The notes beneath the pieces were generated by a model. The model was given only the letters and a program-made list of their open reading frames with translations, made no database searches and was not told the origin of the DNA. Shown in pieces: positions 57,506-64,000 of a DNA stretch of 64,000 bases. The DNA lies in contig DAHVDE010000065.1 in the NCBI GenBank assembly GCA_027313705.1, positions 17,031-81,030 on the forward strand, given 5' to 3'. Position 1 is the first letter of the stretch; each line of letters begins with the position of its first letter. This stretch comes from Actinomycetota bacterium. GTDB taxonomy: Bacteria; Actinomycetota; Actinomycetes; Streptosporangiales; Streptosporangiaceae. Position numbers and translations under genes: made by a program.

Positions 57506-57531
57506 GGAATGCACGGCAGAAACCGGGAGTT
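57506..57531 (+). promoter_or_regulatory. SigR/SigH-type (thiol stress) promoter
   Basis: GGAAT at 57506-57510, exactly 18 bases, then GTT at 57529-57531. This equals the consensus read by SigR of Streptomyces and by SigH of mycobacteria, the sigma factors for disulfide stress. It faces the DsbA-like gene, whose start is 80 bases downstream. The mycobacterial counterpart (Rv2466c) is known to be SigH-controlled. Confidence 0.75.
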
Positions 57532-57611
57532 GTGCTCTTCGGCGCTCCTGCTCGCCGGGGAACGGGTGAGCGCTGGGATCGTTGTCCAGGTAACGGCTGA
57601 CAGGAGTTCTG

Positions 57612-58229
57612 ATGATTGAGCAGGAGACAGCGCAGGTCGATTTCTGGTTTGACCCGCTGTGCCCGTGGGCGTGGATCACTTCTCGGTGGATGCTGGAAGT
57701 CGAGAAGGTGCGTCAGGTGTCCGTGCGGTGGCATGTGATGAGCCTGGCCGTCCTCAACGAGAACAAGGACGATCTGTCCGACCGCTACAAGGAACTGATG
57801 AAGCAGGCATGGGGGCCGGTCAGGGTCTGCATCGCCGCCGAGCAGAAATACGGCACGGAGTACGTGCTTCCCCTTTACACGGCTATCGGCACGAGGCTGC
57901 ACAACGAGAAGGCGGAGAACACCAGGGCCACGCTCGAAGCCGCGCTTACCGAGGCTGGCATGCCGGCCGACCTAGCAGATGCAGCAGACTCAACCGAGTT
58001 CGACGAGATCGTGCGCGCCTCGCATGCCGAGGGCATCGATCGGGTCGGTTACGAGGTCGGCACGCCGGTGATCACCGTAAACGGCACGTCTATCTTCGGA
58101 CCGGTAGTTTCCCCGATTCCGCGTGGCGAGGCTGCGGCCAGGCTATGGGACGGCGTGCTGCTGGTGACGGGCACTGACGGCTTCTTCGAGCTCAAGCGCA
58201 GTCGTACCAGGGATCCCATCTTCGACTAG
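57612..58229 (+). CDS. DsbA-family mycothiol-linked nitroreductase-like protein (Rv2466c type)
   Basis: 205 residues, thioredoxin fold with helical insert. The active site FWFDPLCPWAWITSRW starts at residue 11: Cys17 is present, but the second Cys of the CPWC form I recall for Rv2466c is Ala20, so this is a one-cysteine enzyme. The rest matches the family: VRWHVMSLAVLNENKDDL, KQAWGPVRVCIAAEQKYG and VGTPVITVNGTSIFGPV. Rv2466c uses mycothiol to reduce nitro compounds and counter oxidative stress. Regulation fits: a SigR-type promoter lies at 57506-57531. GGAG precedes the ATG. Confidence 0.85.
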   Translation: MIEQETAQVDFWFDPLCPWAWITSRWMLEVEKVRQVSVRWHVMSLAVLNENKDDLSDRYKELMKQAWGPVRVCIAAEQKYGTEYVLPLYTAIGTRLHNEKAENTRATLEAALTEAGMPADLADAADSTEFDEIVRASHAEGIDRVGYEVGTPVITVNGTSIFGPVVSPIPRGEAAARLWDGVLLVTGTDGFFELKRSRTRDPIFD

Positions 58230-58445
58230 GGCCTCGGCAGCACCGCCCTGGCCATCAAGCCCTGTGCCGGTGACCTGCTCGATCGCGGCACCGATGATCA
58301 TGAAACTGGCGGCGCTTTTGCCTGTGCTGCGGGTTCGGCGCTGGCGTTTCGTGTTTTCCGGTTGCTCCTCAGAAGCGAACGCCGCATCGAGCGGGATAAC
58401 CGGCCATGCTATGTCCCTTCCTTCGCTGCACCCCTGGTCCTGGAG

Positions 58446-59687
58446 TCAGAAGGAGGTGGCGGCCCAGGGGGCAGGGTCCCACCACATGGCGGCCGAGAGG
58501 GCGGCGACGGCCCCGGCGCGCAGCTCGGTGATCATACCGGCGGCGGCAAGTGCGCCGAGCCTGGTGCCGCCGAGGTAAGCGGCGCCGAGAGCGCTGACTG
58601 GCAGCAGCAGGTCTGGTTCTGCGGTGGTTCGCTCACAGGTTGGCCTGGCCGGATCCGCCAGGCCGCCCGCCTGAAGTCGCCAGCGGCCGGCGTTTGCAGG
58701 CAGCAGTTCGTCCGTGACCTGCACCACGACGTCGACCGGGGCCGAATAACGGCGCTCGGCCAGGGCCGTCGGCAGGTCGACCAGCCTGATCCACAGTCCG
58801 TCGCGGCAGGCGGCGCGCGCTCGCCTTTGATCGGCAAGCAGGTAAAGCAACGGATCGTCTACCGGCCGGTTCCAGACCTGGACCTCGCCGATCAGGTCAC
58901 GTGAAAGCAGATCTGCCCAGAGCGTCTTGGCGGCAGCCAGGTCAAGACTGACAACCTCGTAAACCATCAGCTTTCCCGCAGGCAGGCCGTCGGCGCCCCA
59001 CTCCGGTTTGGCTGCGTACACCGCGTAGCCCCGCGGACCTGACTCGTCCGCTGCCAGCAGGCAGCGCTCGGGAGAGTTGCCTTCCCTGATCCACTCTGGA
59101 TCATGGGTTTTTGAAGTCCAGTAAGGGCGGTTCCTGCTCATCATGCCGGGTCGGTCACGCCGGAAGGCTTCGAAGACCGACATCATGACGTCGATGCCTT
59201 CCTTCGGCTCCACGAGTCGCAGTCGCGGCCCGGCCACGGGCGCTTCTATCTGGGCCTCACCACGCTTGAACTGGTAGAACAAGCGCGACGTCGCGATGCC
59301 GTACCCGTACCTGCCGTAAATCGCCGATTCCGAGGCGAACAGGGCGGCGACCGGCTCTGGCCCGGCAGCTACGTCCGCAAGCTGCCTGCGCATCAGCGAG
59401 GAAAGCACGCCCCGCCTGCGGTGCGAGGGCAGCACCGCGACGCTGGTGACGCCTGCCGTGCTGACCTCGCCGCCTGGCACGGTCATCTCGAAGGAGATGA
59501 TCTCGGAGGTGCCGATCATCTCGTCGCCATCGAAGGCGGCCAGGCTTCGTTCCGGCTCGAATGCCAGTTTCTTGAGCTCGAGGAGGCCCTCGGTTGGCCA
59601 GTTCGAGTTGAAGGCATGGTCGCCTACGCGCACGAACCTCGGTAGCTCGGAAGCTGATATTGGCCGGATCGGCTGGCTGGTGCTCAT
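58446..59687 (-). CDS. Eis-like GNAT acetyltransferase
   Basis: 413 residues with the three-part Eis layout: N-terminal GNAT with acetyl-CoA loop VAVLPSHRRRGVLSSLM, ESAIYGRYGYGIAT carrying the catalytic Tyr, a second degenerate GNAT, and a C-terminal sterol-carrier-like domain, ending in Phe whose carboxylate acts as base in Eis enzymes. Eis proteins acetylate many amines, including aminoglycosides, but members vary and a resistance role cannot be claimed here. GAAGG precedes ATG 59687. A 216-base gap to the DsbA-like gene holds nothing I recognise. Confidence 0.85.
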   Translation of the reverse strand: MSTSQPIRPISASELPRFVRVGDHAFNSNWPTEGLLELKKLAFEPERSLAAFDGDEMIGTSEIISFEMTVPGGEVSTAGVTSVAVLPSHRRRGVLSSLMRRQLADVAAGPEPVAALFASESAIYGRYGYGIATSRLFYQFKRGEAQIEAPVAGPRLRLVEPKEGIDVMMSVFEAFRRDRPGMMSRNRPYWTSKTHDPEWIREGNSPERCLLAADESGPRGYAVYAAKPEWGADGLPAGKLMVYEVVSLDLAAAKTLWADLLSRDLIGEVQVWNRPVDDPLLYLLADQRRARAACRDGLWIRLVDLPTALAERRYSAPVDVVVQVTDELLPANAGRWRLQAGGLADPARPTCERTTAEPDLLLPVSALGAAYLGGTRLGALAAAGMITELRAGAVAALSAAMWWDPAPWAATSF

Positions 59688-59791
59688 GCTGGCCTTCGTA
59701 CCCTAGACGGGCCTGTTATGACGAATTGTTTTACGGTCCTGGCCAAGCGGACCCTGGCGTTGAGGTTCGGGAACGGTAAAGTTTCGCCATC

Positions 59792-60898
59792 ATGGTTTCA
59801 ATGTCCGGGCGTCAGTTCTGGTCTGCGGCGCGCACTGCGGCATCGTCGTTTCGCGGCCTGGTCAGGCGGCAGTTCATCACGCGGAACAGGCGACTGGCGT
59901 TCGTCCTGGCACTTATCGTGGCCGGGATCGGCGTCGCGGCCGTGCAGGTATCCGCATCGTGGTTCTCGCCTGGACTGATGATCTTGCCGATCCTGGCCGG
60001 GGGACTGCTGCTCTGGCCGAGGGCGCTGCGGATCTTGTTCGGCATTGTGGCCGTGATGCTGGCCTACGACGTGACCAGGGCTGATGAGCGCACCGGCTTC
60101 GGCATCGTGGCGACGATCGCGATCATCGCGGTGTTCGCCGATGTGCTGGCGAGAACCCGGGCCAAGCTTGGCCTCCAGGGCCTGCGAGGCGACCAGATGC
60201 TGATGGAACTGAGAGACAGGATCAAGGTGCAGAGCGCACTGCCCGCGCTGCCGGAAGGCTGGGGCAGCGAATCGGTGCTCAGGCCCGCTGGCGGCGTGCT
60301 GTTCGGCGGTGACTTCGTGGTGTCTGCCTGCGACGGCAAGTCGCTCGAGGTTGCCGTAGTCGACGTGTCTGGTAAGGGCATAGACGCCGGTACCAGGGCA
60401 CTGCTGCTTTCCGGCGCCTTCGGAGGCCTGCTCGGCTCGGTTCCTGCCTCGCAATTCCTCGCCGCCTGCAACGCGTACCTCAGAAGAGGCTATCCGGTCG
60501 AGGGTTTCGTCACCGCCGTGCACCTGGTGCTTGACCTGACCTCAGGCAACTATGTCATTACCTCGGCAGGTCACCCGCCAGCCGCCCACTTCGAGTCGGC
60601 CAGTGGCTCCTGGCGGCTCACGCAGGCGCGCGGCATCGTGCTCGGGGTCGTGCCCGACCTTCGGGACACGGCCGAGCACGGAACGCTCAGGCAAGGCGAC
60701 GCGCTGATGCTCTATACGGACGGACTGATCGAGCAGCCTGGGGTCGACATCGATGTGGGGATCGACCGGCTGCTCGGTGCGGCTGACCGTCTGGTGGTGA
60801 CCGGCTTCAGTAACGGGGCGACCAGGCTCATGCAGGCGATGCAGGACAGCTCAGGAGGCACCGACGACCGCGGCCTGGTGCTCATCTGGAGGAGGTGA
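59792..60898 (+). CDS. Membrane-anchored SpoIIE-type PP2C phosphatase
   Basis: 368 residues. About four membrane helices in residues 35-120 (LAFVLALIVAGIGVAAVQV, GLMILPILAGGLLLW, ILFGIVAVMLAYDV, GFGIVATIAIIAVFADVLA), then a short linker and a PP2C domain of the RsbU/SpoIIE class: GGDF at 172-175, VDVSGKGI at 190-197, TSAGHPPA, LYTDGLIE and the closing TDDRGLVLIWRR. The metal-binding Asp residues are intact, so it should dephosphorylate Ser/Thr, probably of an anti-anti-sigma-like or other switch protein not in the window. Ends 17 bases inside the convergent cvnD. Confidence 0.88.
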   Translation: MVSMSGRQFWSAARTAASSFRGLVRRQFITRNRRLAFVLALIVAGIGVAAVQVSASWFSPGLMILPILAGGLLLWPRALRILFGIVAVMLAYDVTRADERTGFGIVATIAIIAVFADVLARTRAKLGLQGLRGDQMLMELRDRIKVQSALPALPEGWGSESVLRPAGGVLFGGDFVVSACDGKSLEVAVVDVSGKGIDAGTRALLLSGAFGGLLGSVPASQFLAACNAYLRRGYPVEGFVTAVHLVLDLTSGNYVITSAGHPPAAHFESASGSWRLTQARGIVLGVVPDLRDTAEHGTLRQGDALMLYTDGLIEQPGVDIDVGIDRLLGAADRLVVTGFSNGATRLMQAMQDSSGGTDDRGLVLIWRR

Positions 60899-61493
60899 AC
60901 TGCCTGCCATGGCCAAGGCGCGCGACGGCATGCTCTACCAGGGCGACGAGTACATCGCGGCTTGATCCGCGCTGTCGCGCGTCGCAAAGCAGCAGGGGAA
61001 CTTCCGCCGTGAGGTTCAGGGCCGTGCGCATCGTCGCGATCGGATAGCGCCTGGCGTCATCGAAACAGTTCACCGCCACGACGAACGGCATGCCGCGGCG
61101 CTCGAAATAGTCAACGGAAGGAAAGCAGTCCGCGAGGCGCCTGGTGTCTGCCAAGACGACCGCGCCAAGCGCGCCGTAGGCCAGCTCGTCCCACATGAAC
61201 CAGAACCTCTTCTGTCCCGGCGTGCCGAAGAGGTAGACGACCAGGTCTTCGCTGATCGATATGCGGCCAAAGTCCATCGCCACCGTGGTCGTCGACTTCT
61301 GCTCCACGCCGTCAATTTGATCAACAAAGGCGCTTGGCTCGCTGAGACGTTCCTCCGTGCGCAGCGGCCGCACCTCACTGACCGCGCTGACCAGCGTGGT
61401 CTTTCCGACGCCGAATCCGCCGGCGATGAGGATCTTGATCGCTACCGGCGCGCGGACCCGATCCGCGAGTAGGTCAGAGTTTCCGTAGGGCAT
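60882..61493 (-). CDS. cvnD: Conservon GTPase CvnD
   Basis: 203 residues, Ras-like/MglA-type GTPase of actinomycete conservons. Walker A GGFGVGKTT at residues 25-33, DFGRI and FGTPGQKRFWFMWDELAYGALGAVVLADTRRLADCFPSVDYFE, and the guanine-specificity stretch VAVNCFD. In conservons CvnD works with CvnA-C at the membrane as a GPCR-like switch. The start lies 20 bases inside cvnC, giving coupled translation. Confidence 0.9.
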   Translation of the reverse strand: MPYGNSDLLADRVRAPVAIKILIAGGFGVGKTTLVSAVSEVRPLRTEERLSEPSAFVDQIDGVEQKSTTTVAMDFGRISISEDLVVYLFGTPGQKRFWFMWDELAYGALGAVVLADTRRLADCFPSVDYFERRGMPFVVAVNCFDDARRYPIATMRTALNLTAEVPLLLCDARQRGSSRDVLVALVEHAVARLGHGRQFTSSR

Positions 61494-61863
61494 CGGCGAC
61501 CTCCTTGAGAATAGCTATGTCCGCCAGCCCGCTCATGGCGGGCTGGCGGACGTTGACCAGGCCGTGTTCGCGCAAGTCGGCGATCAGGATCCGGACAACG
61601 CCAATGGGCAGGTCGAGGTCGGCGGCTAGGTCGGCGACCGCGATGGGTAGTCGGCACGCTTCGAGCACCCGGAAGTGCTCAGGCCCGAGCGCGGACTCCG
61701 GCCCGGTATCTAGCTCGGTCACCGAGGCGCTGCGAACCGCCGACACCACCGCGATCATGTCGATTGCAGCGCCGCTCGGCTTGGTGCGGCCAGAGGTCAC
61801 GGCGTAGGGCCGGACAACCGGGCCGCGACTGTCCCGGCTCCCGCCGTCTCGCCTCGGCGTCAT
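61474..61863 (-). CDS. cvnC: Conservon protein CvnC (DUF742)
   Basis: 129 residues. DUF742 pattern: VVRPYAVTSGRTKP near the N-terminus and a winged-helix-like C-terminus (EHFRVLEACRLPIAVADLAADLDLPIGVVRILIADLREHGLVNVRQP). DUF742 proteins occur almost only in conservons, between the roadblock protein and the GTPase, as here. The exact biochemical role is unknown. Confidence 0.9.
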   Translation of the reverse strand: MTPRRDGGSRDSRGPVVRPYAVTSGRTKPSGAAIDMIAVVSAVRSASVTELDTGPESALGPEHFRVLEACRLPIAVADLAADLDLPIGVVRILIADLREHGLVNVRQPAMSGLADIAILKEVADALRKL

Positions 61864-61899
61864 TTCTGGGTCAACCCGAATTCATCGTCTGACTGCCAG

Positions 61900-62301
61900 C
61901 TAGCTCGCCTGTGCGGTCGGCCGTGGCGGCACCCCGAGGTGCTGGCCGACACGTTTGACGAGCAGCGCCATTTCGTATGCGATCAGGCCCGCGTCAGCGC
62001 CCAGGCTGGCAAGCACGGCCAGGCAGCTCCCGTCCCCCGCCGCGGTGACGAACAAGAACGCGGTTTCCATTTCGACGATCGTCTGCCTGGGCGGGCCGCT
62101 CTTGAAGTGCTGGCCGAACCCGCGCGCGAGGCTCTGGAACCCGGCAGCCACGGCCGCTAGGTGCTCGGCGTCCTCGCGGGCCAGGCCAGAAGAGGCGCCG
62201 ATCGCTAGCCCGTCACGAGAAAGTATGACCGCCTTGTCGACGTTGGCCACTCTGGCCACGAGATCATCGAGCAGCCAGTCCAAGCTGCCACCCGTACTCA
62301 T
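61900..62301 (-). CDS. cvnB: Conservon roadblock/LC7 protein CvnB
   Basis: 133 residues. Roadblock/LC7 domain: LDWLLDDLVARVANVDKAVILSRDGLAIGASSGLAREDAEHLAAVAAGFQSLA, a fold that binds or activates Ras-like GTPases, so it may regulate CvnD. AGGAGGGG three to four bases before the ATG at 62301 decides the start over upstream codons. 34 bases after cvnA. Confidence 0.9.
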   Translation of the reverse strand: MSTGGSLDWLLDDLVARVANVDKAVILSRDGLAIGASSGLAREDAEHLAAVAAGFQSLARGFGQHFKSGPPRQTIVEMETAFLFVTAAGDGSCLAVLASLGADAGLIAYEMALLVKRVGQHLGVPPRPTAQAS

Positions 62302-62335
62302 CGTTCCCCTCCTGCTGCGGTCGGCTGCCTGGAAT

Positions 62336-64000
62336 TCACGACTGTTCCCCATCCAGCTCGTCGGGCAAGTGCTCGGCCGCGGAGCGTCCGCGCTCCCAGC
62401 CGCGTTGCAAGGCAGACATGAGGTTTCTCGCCGCCTCAGGTGACGAACCCGGTTCATCGCCTGAAGCGTGCGCGGCAGGTTCCGCGGCCATGTCAGGGGC
62501 GGGAACGAAATGACGTGCGCGCGCGGACCTGTCGTCGTGGCGCTCGTCGTGGTGGCGCTCGTCGTGGTGGTCGTCGACTTGGCGGAGTTGTGCCGCCAGG
62601 TTCGCCTGCCTGACGCGCACCGGCAGTCCTTCGAAGCCGGTCAGGGCCAGGTCGTCGCTGTCCGGCTCGCGCACGGGAAGTGATGGCTGCCGCTTCGGCA
62701 GCCCGAGGACCTCGTCATCGGGTGAGTCTCCTAGGCCGGCTGGTTTCTCTCCGGCCGCTGTCTCAGGCTGGTAACCAGGCAGGTTAAGCCATCCTGTGGT
62801 ACTGGCGGGCACGCTGGCCGGAGAGATCGGCATGTAGTCGGGCCATCTTGAGGCAACGGATTCCACGACCGGCTGCTCAGGCTCGCTGCTCTCTGCCTGG
62901 TCATTTGGCTGTACGGAAAGATTTAGCAGTGCAGGGACTGGCTCAGGGCGCTGCTCAGCAATGCCGGCGTGCTCAGCGAGGGTGTCGTCGATGGCGGGCC
63001 AGCCGTCTGCTCCGTCAGGTGCGGCTACCTCGCCGGCAGATGAAAACGGCTTCAGCGGTCCCACCTGACCGGTGCCTGAGCCGGCCGGCGCAGTCATGGC
63101 GGTCGCCGCCGCTTCGAGGTTTACCAGGTAGCCCGTGCCAGCCGCATAGTCCGTGCTGGCCGCGTAGCCAGCCCCGGCCATCGCGGCAGGGAAGTCAGGC
63201 AGGGCGGTATCGCCATGCACATGCGTGGTCGCGGCGGGAAGTTGCGGTACCGGCCTGCCGCCGAGTTCCCTGATTCCGGCTAGGGTCGGCGGCTCGTCGA
63301 AGCCGGCGTCGATGATCAGTGCGCTCGGTATCAGCACAACGGCGATGACGCCTCCGTAGGCCGAGCTGCGCATCGTGATCTTGACGTTGTGGCGCCTGGC
63401 AAGCTGGCCTGCGATGTACAAGCCAAGCTGCTCGCTGCCAGACAGGTCGAACGACGGGGGATCGTTGAGCCTGACGTTGATCCTGGCGACCTGCTCGTCG
63501 CTCATGCCAAGGCCGCGGTCTTCGATCTCGACGATCAGCCCCTTGGCCACGTTGTCGCTTTCGATCCTGACTGGCGTGTTGGCCGGTGAGAACGTCGTCG
63601 CGTTCTCGACAAGTTCCGCGAGCAGGTGAATGATGTCGGCCACCGCATGGCCGGCCACCGAGGCGTTAGACCTCGAACTCACCCTGATCCTCGTGTAGTC
63701 CTCGACCTCGGCGACGGCCGCGCGCATCACGTCGATTACCGGGACTGGTTCTCGCCAGACCCGCCCGGAAGATCCGCCTGCCACAATCAGCAGGCCCTCG
63801 GCGTGCCGTCGCATGCGGGTCGTGAGGTGGTCGACCTTGAACAGGTCGGCAAGTTCTTCAGGGTCGTGAACCCGCCGTTCCATCGCATCAAGCAACTCAA
63901 GTTGCCTGGTGAGCAGCGACTGGTTGCGCCTGGCCAGGTTCTTGAACATGTCGTTAACGCCGCGCCTGATCGCGACCTCGTCGACGGCAGCTCCGATGGC
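62336..64000 (-). CDS. cvnA: Conservon sensor histidine-kinase-like protein CvnA (5' end outside window)
   Basis: The frame is open to the right edge, so at least 554 residues are visible and the N-terminal sensor is missing. From the edge: GVNDMFKNLARRNQSLLTRQLELLDAMERRV and DPEELADLFKVDHLTTRMRRHAEGLLIVAGG, a degenerate dimerisation region without the usual phospho-His box; then the HATPase domain with ELVENATTFSPANTPV (N box), EDRGLGMSDEQ (G1) and GLYIAGQLARRHNVKI. A ~250-residue Pro/Ala-rich tail ends the protein, with HDERHHDERHDD-type repeats. First gene of the conservon. Confidence 0.9.
   Translation of the reverse strand, partial: AIGAAVDEVAIRRGVNDMFKNLARRNQSLLTRQLELLDAMERRVHDPEELADLFKVDHLTTRMRRHAEGLLIVAGGSSGRVWREPVPVIDVMRAAVAEVEDYTRIRVSSRSNASVAGHAVADIIHLLAELVENATTFSPANTPVRIESDNVAKGLIVEIEDRGLGMSDEQVARINVRLNDPPSFDLSGSEQLGLYIAGQLARRHNVKITMRSSAYGGVIAVVLIPSALIIDAGFDEPPTLAGIRELGGRPVPQLPAATTHVHGDTALPDFPAAMAGAGYAASTDYAAGTGYLVNLEAAATAMTAPAGSGTGQVGPLKPFSSAGEVAAPDGADGWPAIDDTLAEHAGIAEQRPEPVPALLNLSVQPNDQAESSEPEQPVVESVASRWPDYMPISPASVPASTTGWLNLPGYQPETAAGEKPAGLGDSPDDEVLGLPKRQPSLPVREPDSDDLALTGFEGLPVRVRQANLAAQLRQVDDHHDERHHDERHDDRSARARHFVPAPDMAAEPAAHASGDEPGSSPEAARNLMSALQRGWERGRSAAEHLPDELDGEQS

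Noticed and set aside
57420..57902. N-terminal extension of pepN (161 codons)
   Set aside because: The extension overlaps the DsbA-like gene and the SigR-type promoter and has low-quality sequence; homology begins at the GTG at 57419.
58230..58445. Possible gene between the DsbA-like gene and the Eis-like gene
   Set aside because: Open frames here have no ribosome binding site or recognisable motif; treated as intergenic.
58446..59687. Calling the Eis-like protein an aminoglycoside resistance gene
   Set aside because: Eis-family members are diverse; the sequence shows the fold and catalytic residues but not the substrate.

Overview
The window is GC-rich chromosomal DNA from an actinomycete. 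Evidence: a mycothiol ligase (mshC), menaquinone prenyltransferase (menA), class II DAHP synthase, the dxr-rip-ispG block in mycobacterial/Streptomyces order, a tms-type branched fatty acid locus, an Eis-type acetyltransferase, a conservon (cvnA-D) and many DUFs typical of Actinomycetota. The rbfA-truB-ribF-rpsO-pnp-M16-dapB order is like Streptomyces. AGG is used heavily for arginine (14 of 30 Arg codons in truB by my count). I would guess Streptosporangiales or a near relative, but the sequence alone does not settle the order. I see no rRNA, tRNA, insertion sequence, phage or CRISPR array; this looks like a stable chromosomal core with small accessory insertions.

Layout. 0-6.7 kb: end of a CPBP membrane protease, YbaK-type deacylase, amidase, mshC, a DUF4192 protein, then on the minus strand a divergent MurI-like racemase and an internally deleted PPOX-fold gene. 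7.0-11.1 kb: tmsA-tmsB (10-methyl fatty acid synthesis) meeting aroG tail to tail. 11.4-17.5 kb: isoprenoid and site-2-protease block dxr-rip1-ispG, a secreted S33 peptidase and a DUF4081/GNAT protein. 17.5-22.3 kb: accessory stretch with a small membrane protein, a HelD-type RNA polymerase-clearing helicase, a CocE-type hydrolase and a small conserved protein. 22.4-37.5 kb: two ferritin-like proteins, then the translation/RNA block rimP-nusA-ylxR-infB-DUF503-rbfA-truB-ribF-rpsO-pnp-M16-dapB. 37.6-52.9 kb: mixed genes including a Ski2-like helicase, lipoprotein propeller, acyl-CoA ligase, menA, NERD protein, second amidase, penicillin-acylase-like hydrolase, a VOC-domain remnant and an EamA transporter. 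53.0-64 kb: malQ, pepN, a mycothiol-linked DsbA/nitroreductase-like gene, an Eis-like acetyltransferase, a membrane SpoIIE-type phosphatase and a conservon cut by the window end.

The strongest non-genic signals are: a textbook SigR/SigH-type promoter (GGAAT-N18-GTT) in front of the mycothiol-linked DsbA-like gene, next to a 16-bp palindrome; a pnp leader with stacked hairpins, the last of which buries the ribosome binding site; a GC-rich intergenic repeat shared by two regions 10 kb apart; and a habit of short (9-24 bp) tandem duplications, in frame when inside genes, scattered over at least ten loci including a glycine-rich insertion in dxr. I did not find a clearly new multi-gene system; the findings are mostly regulatory or evolutionary oddities.
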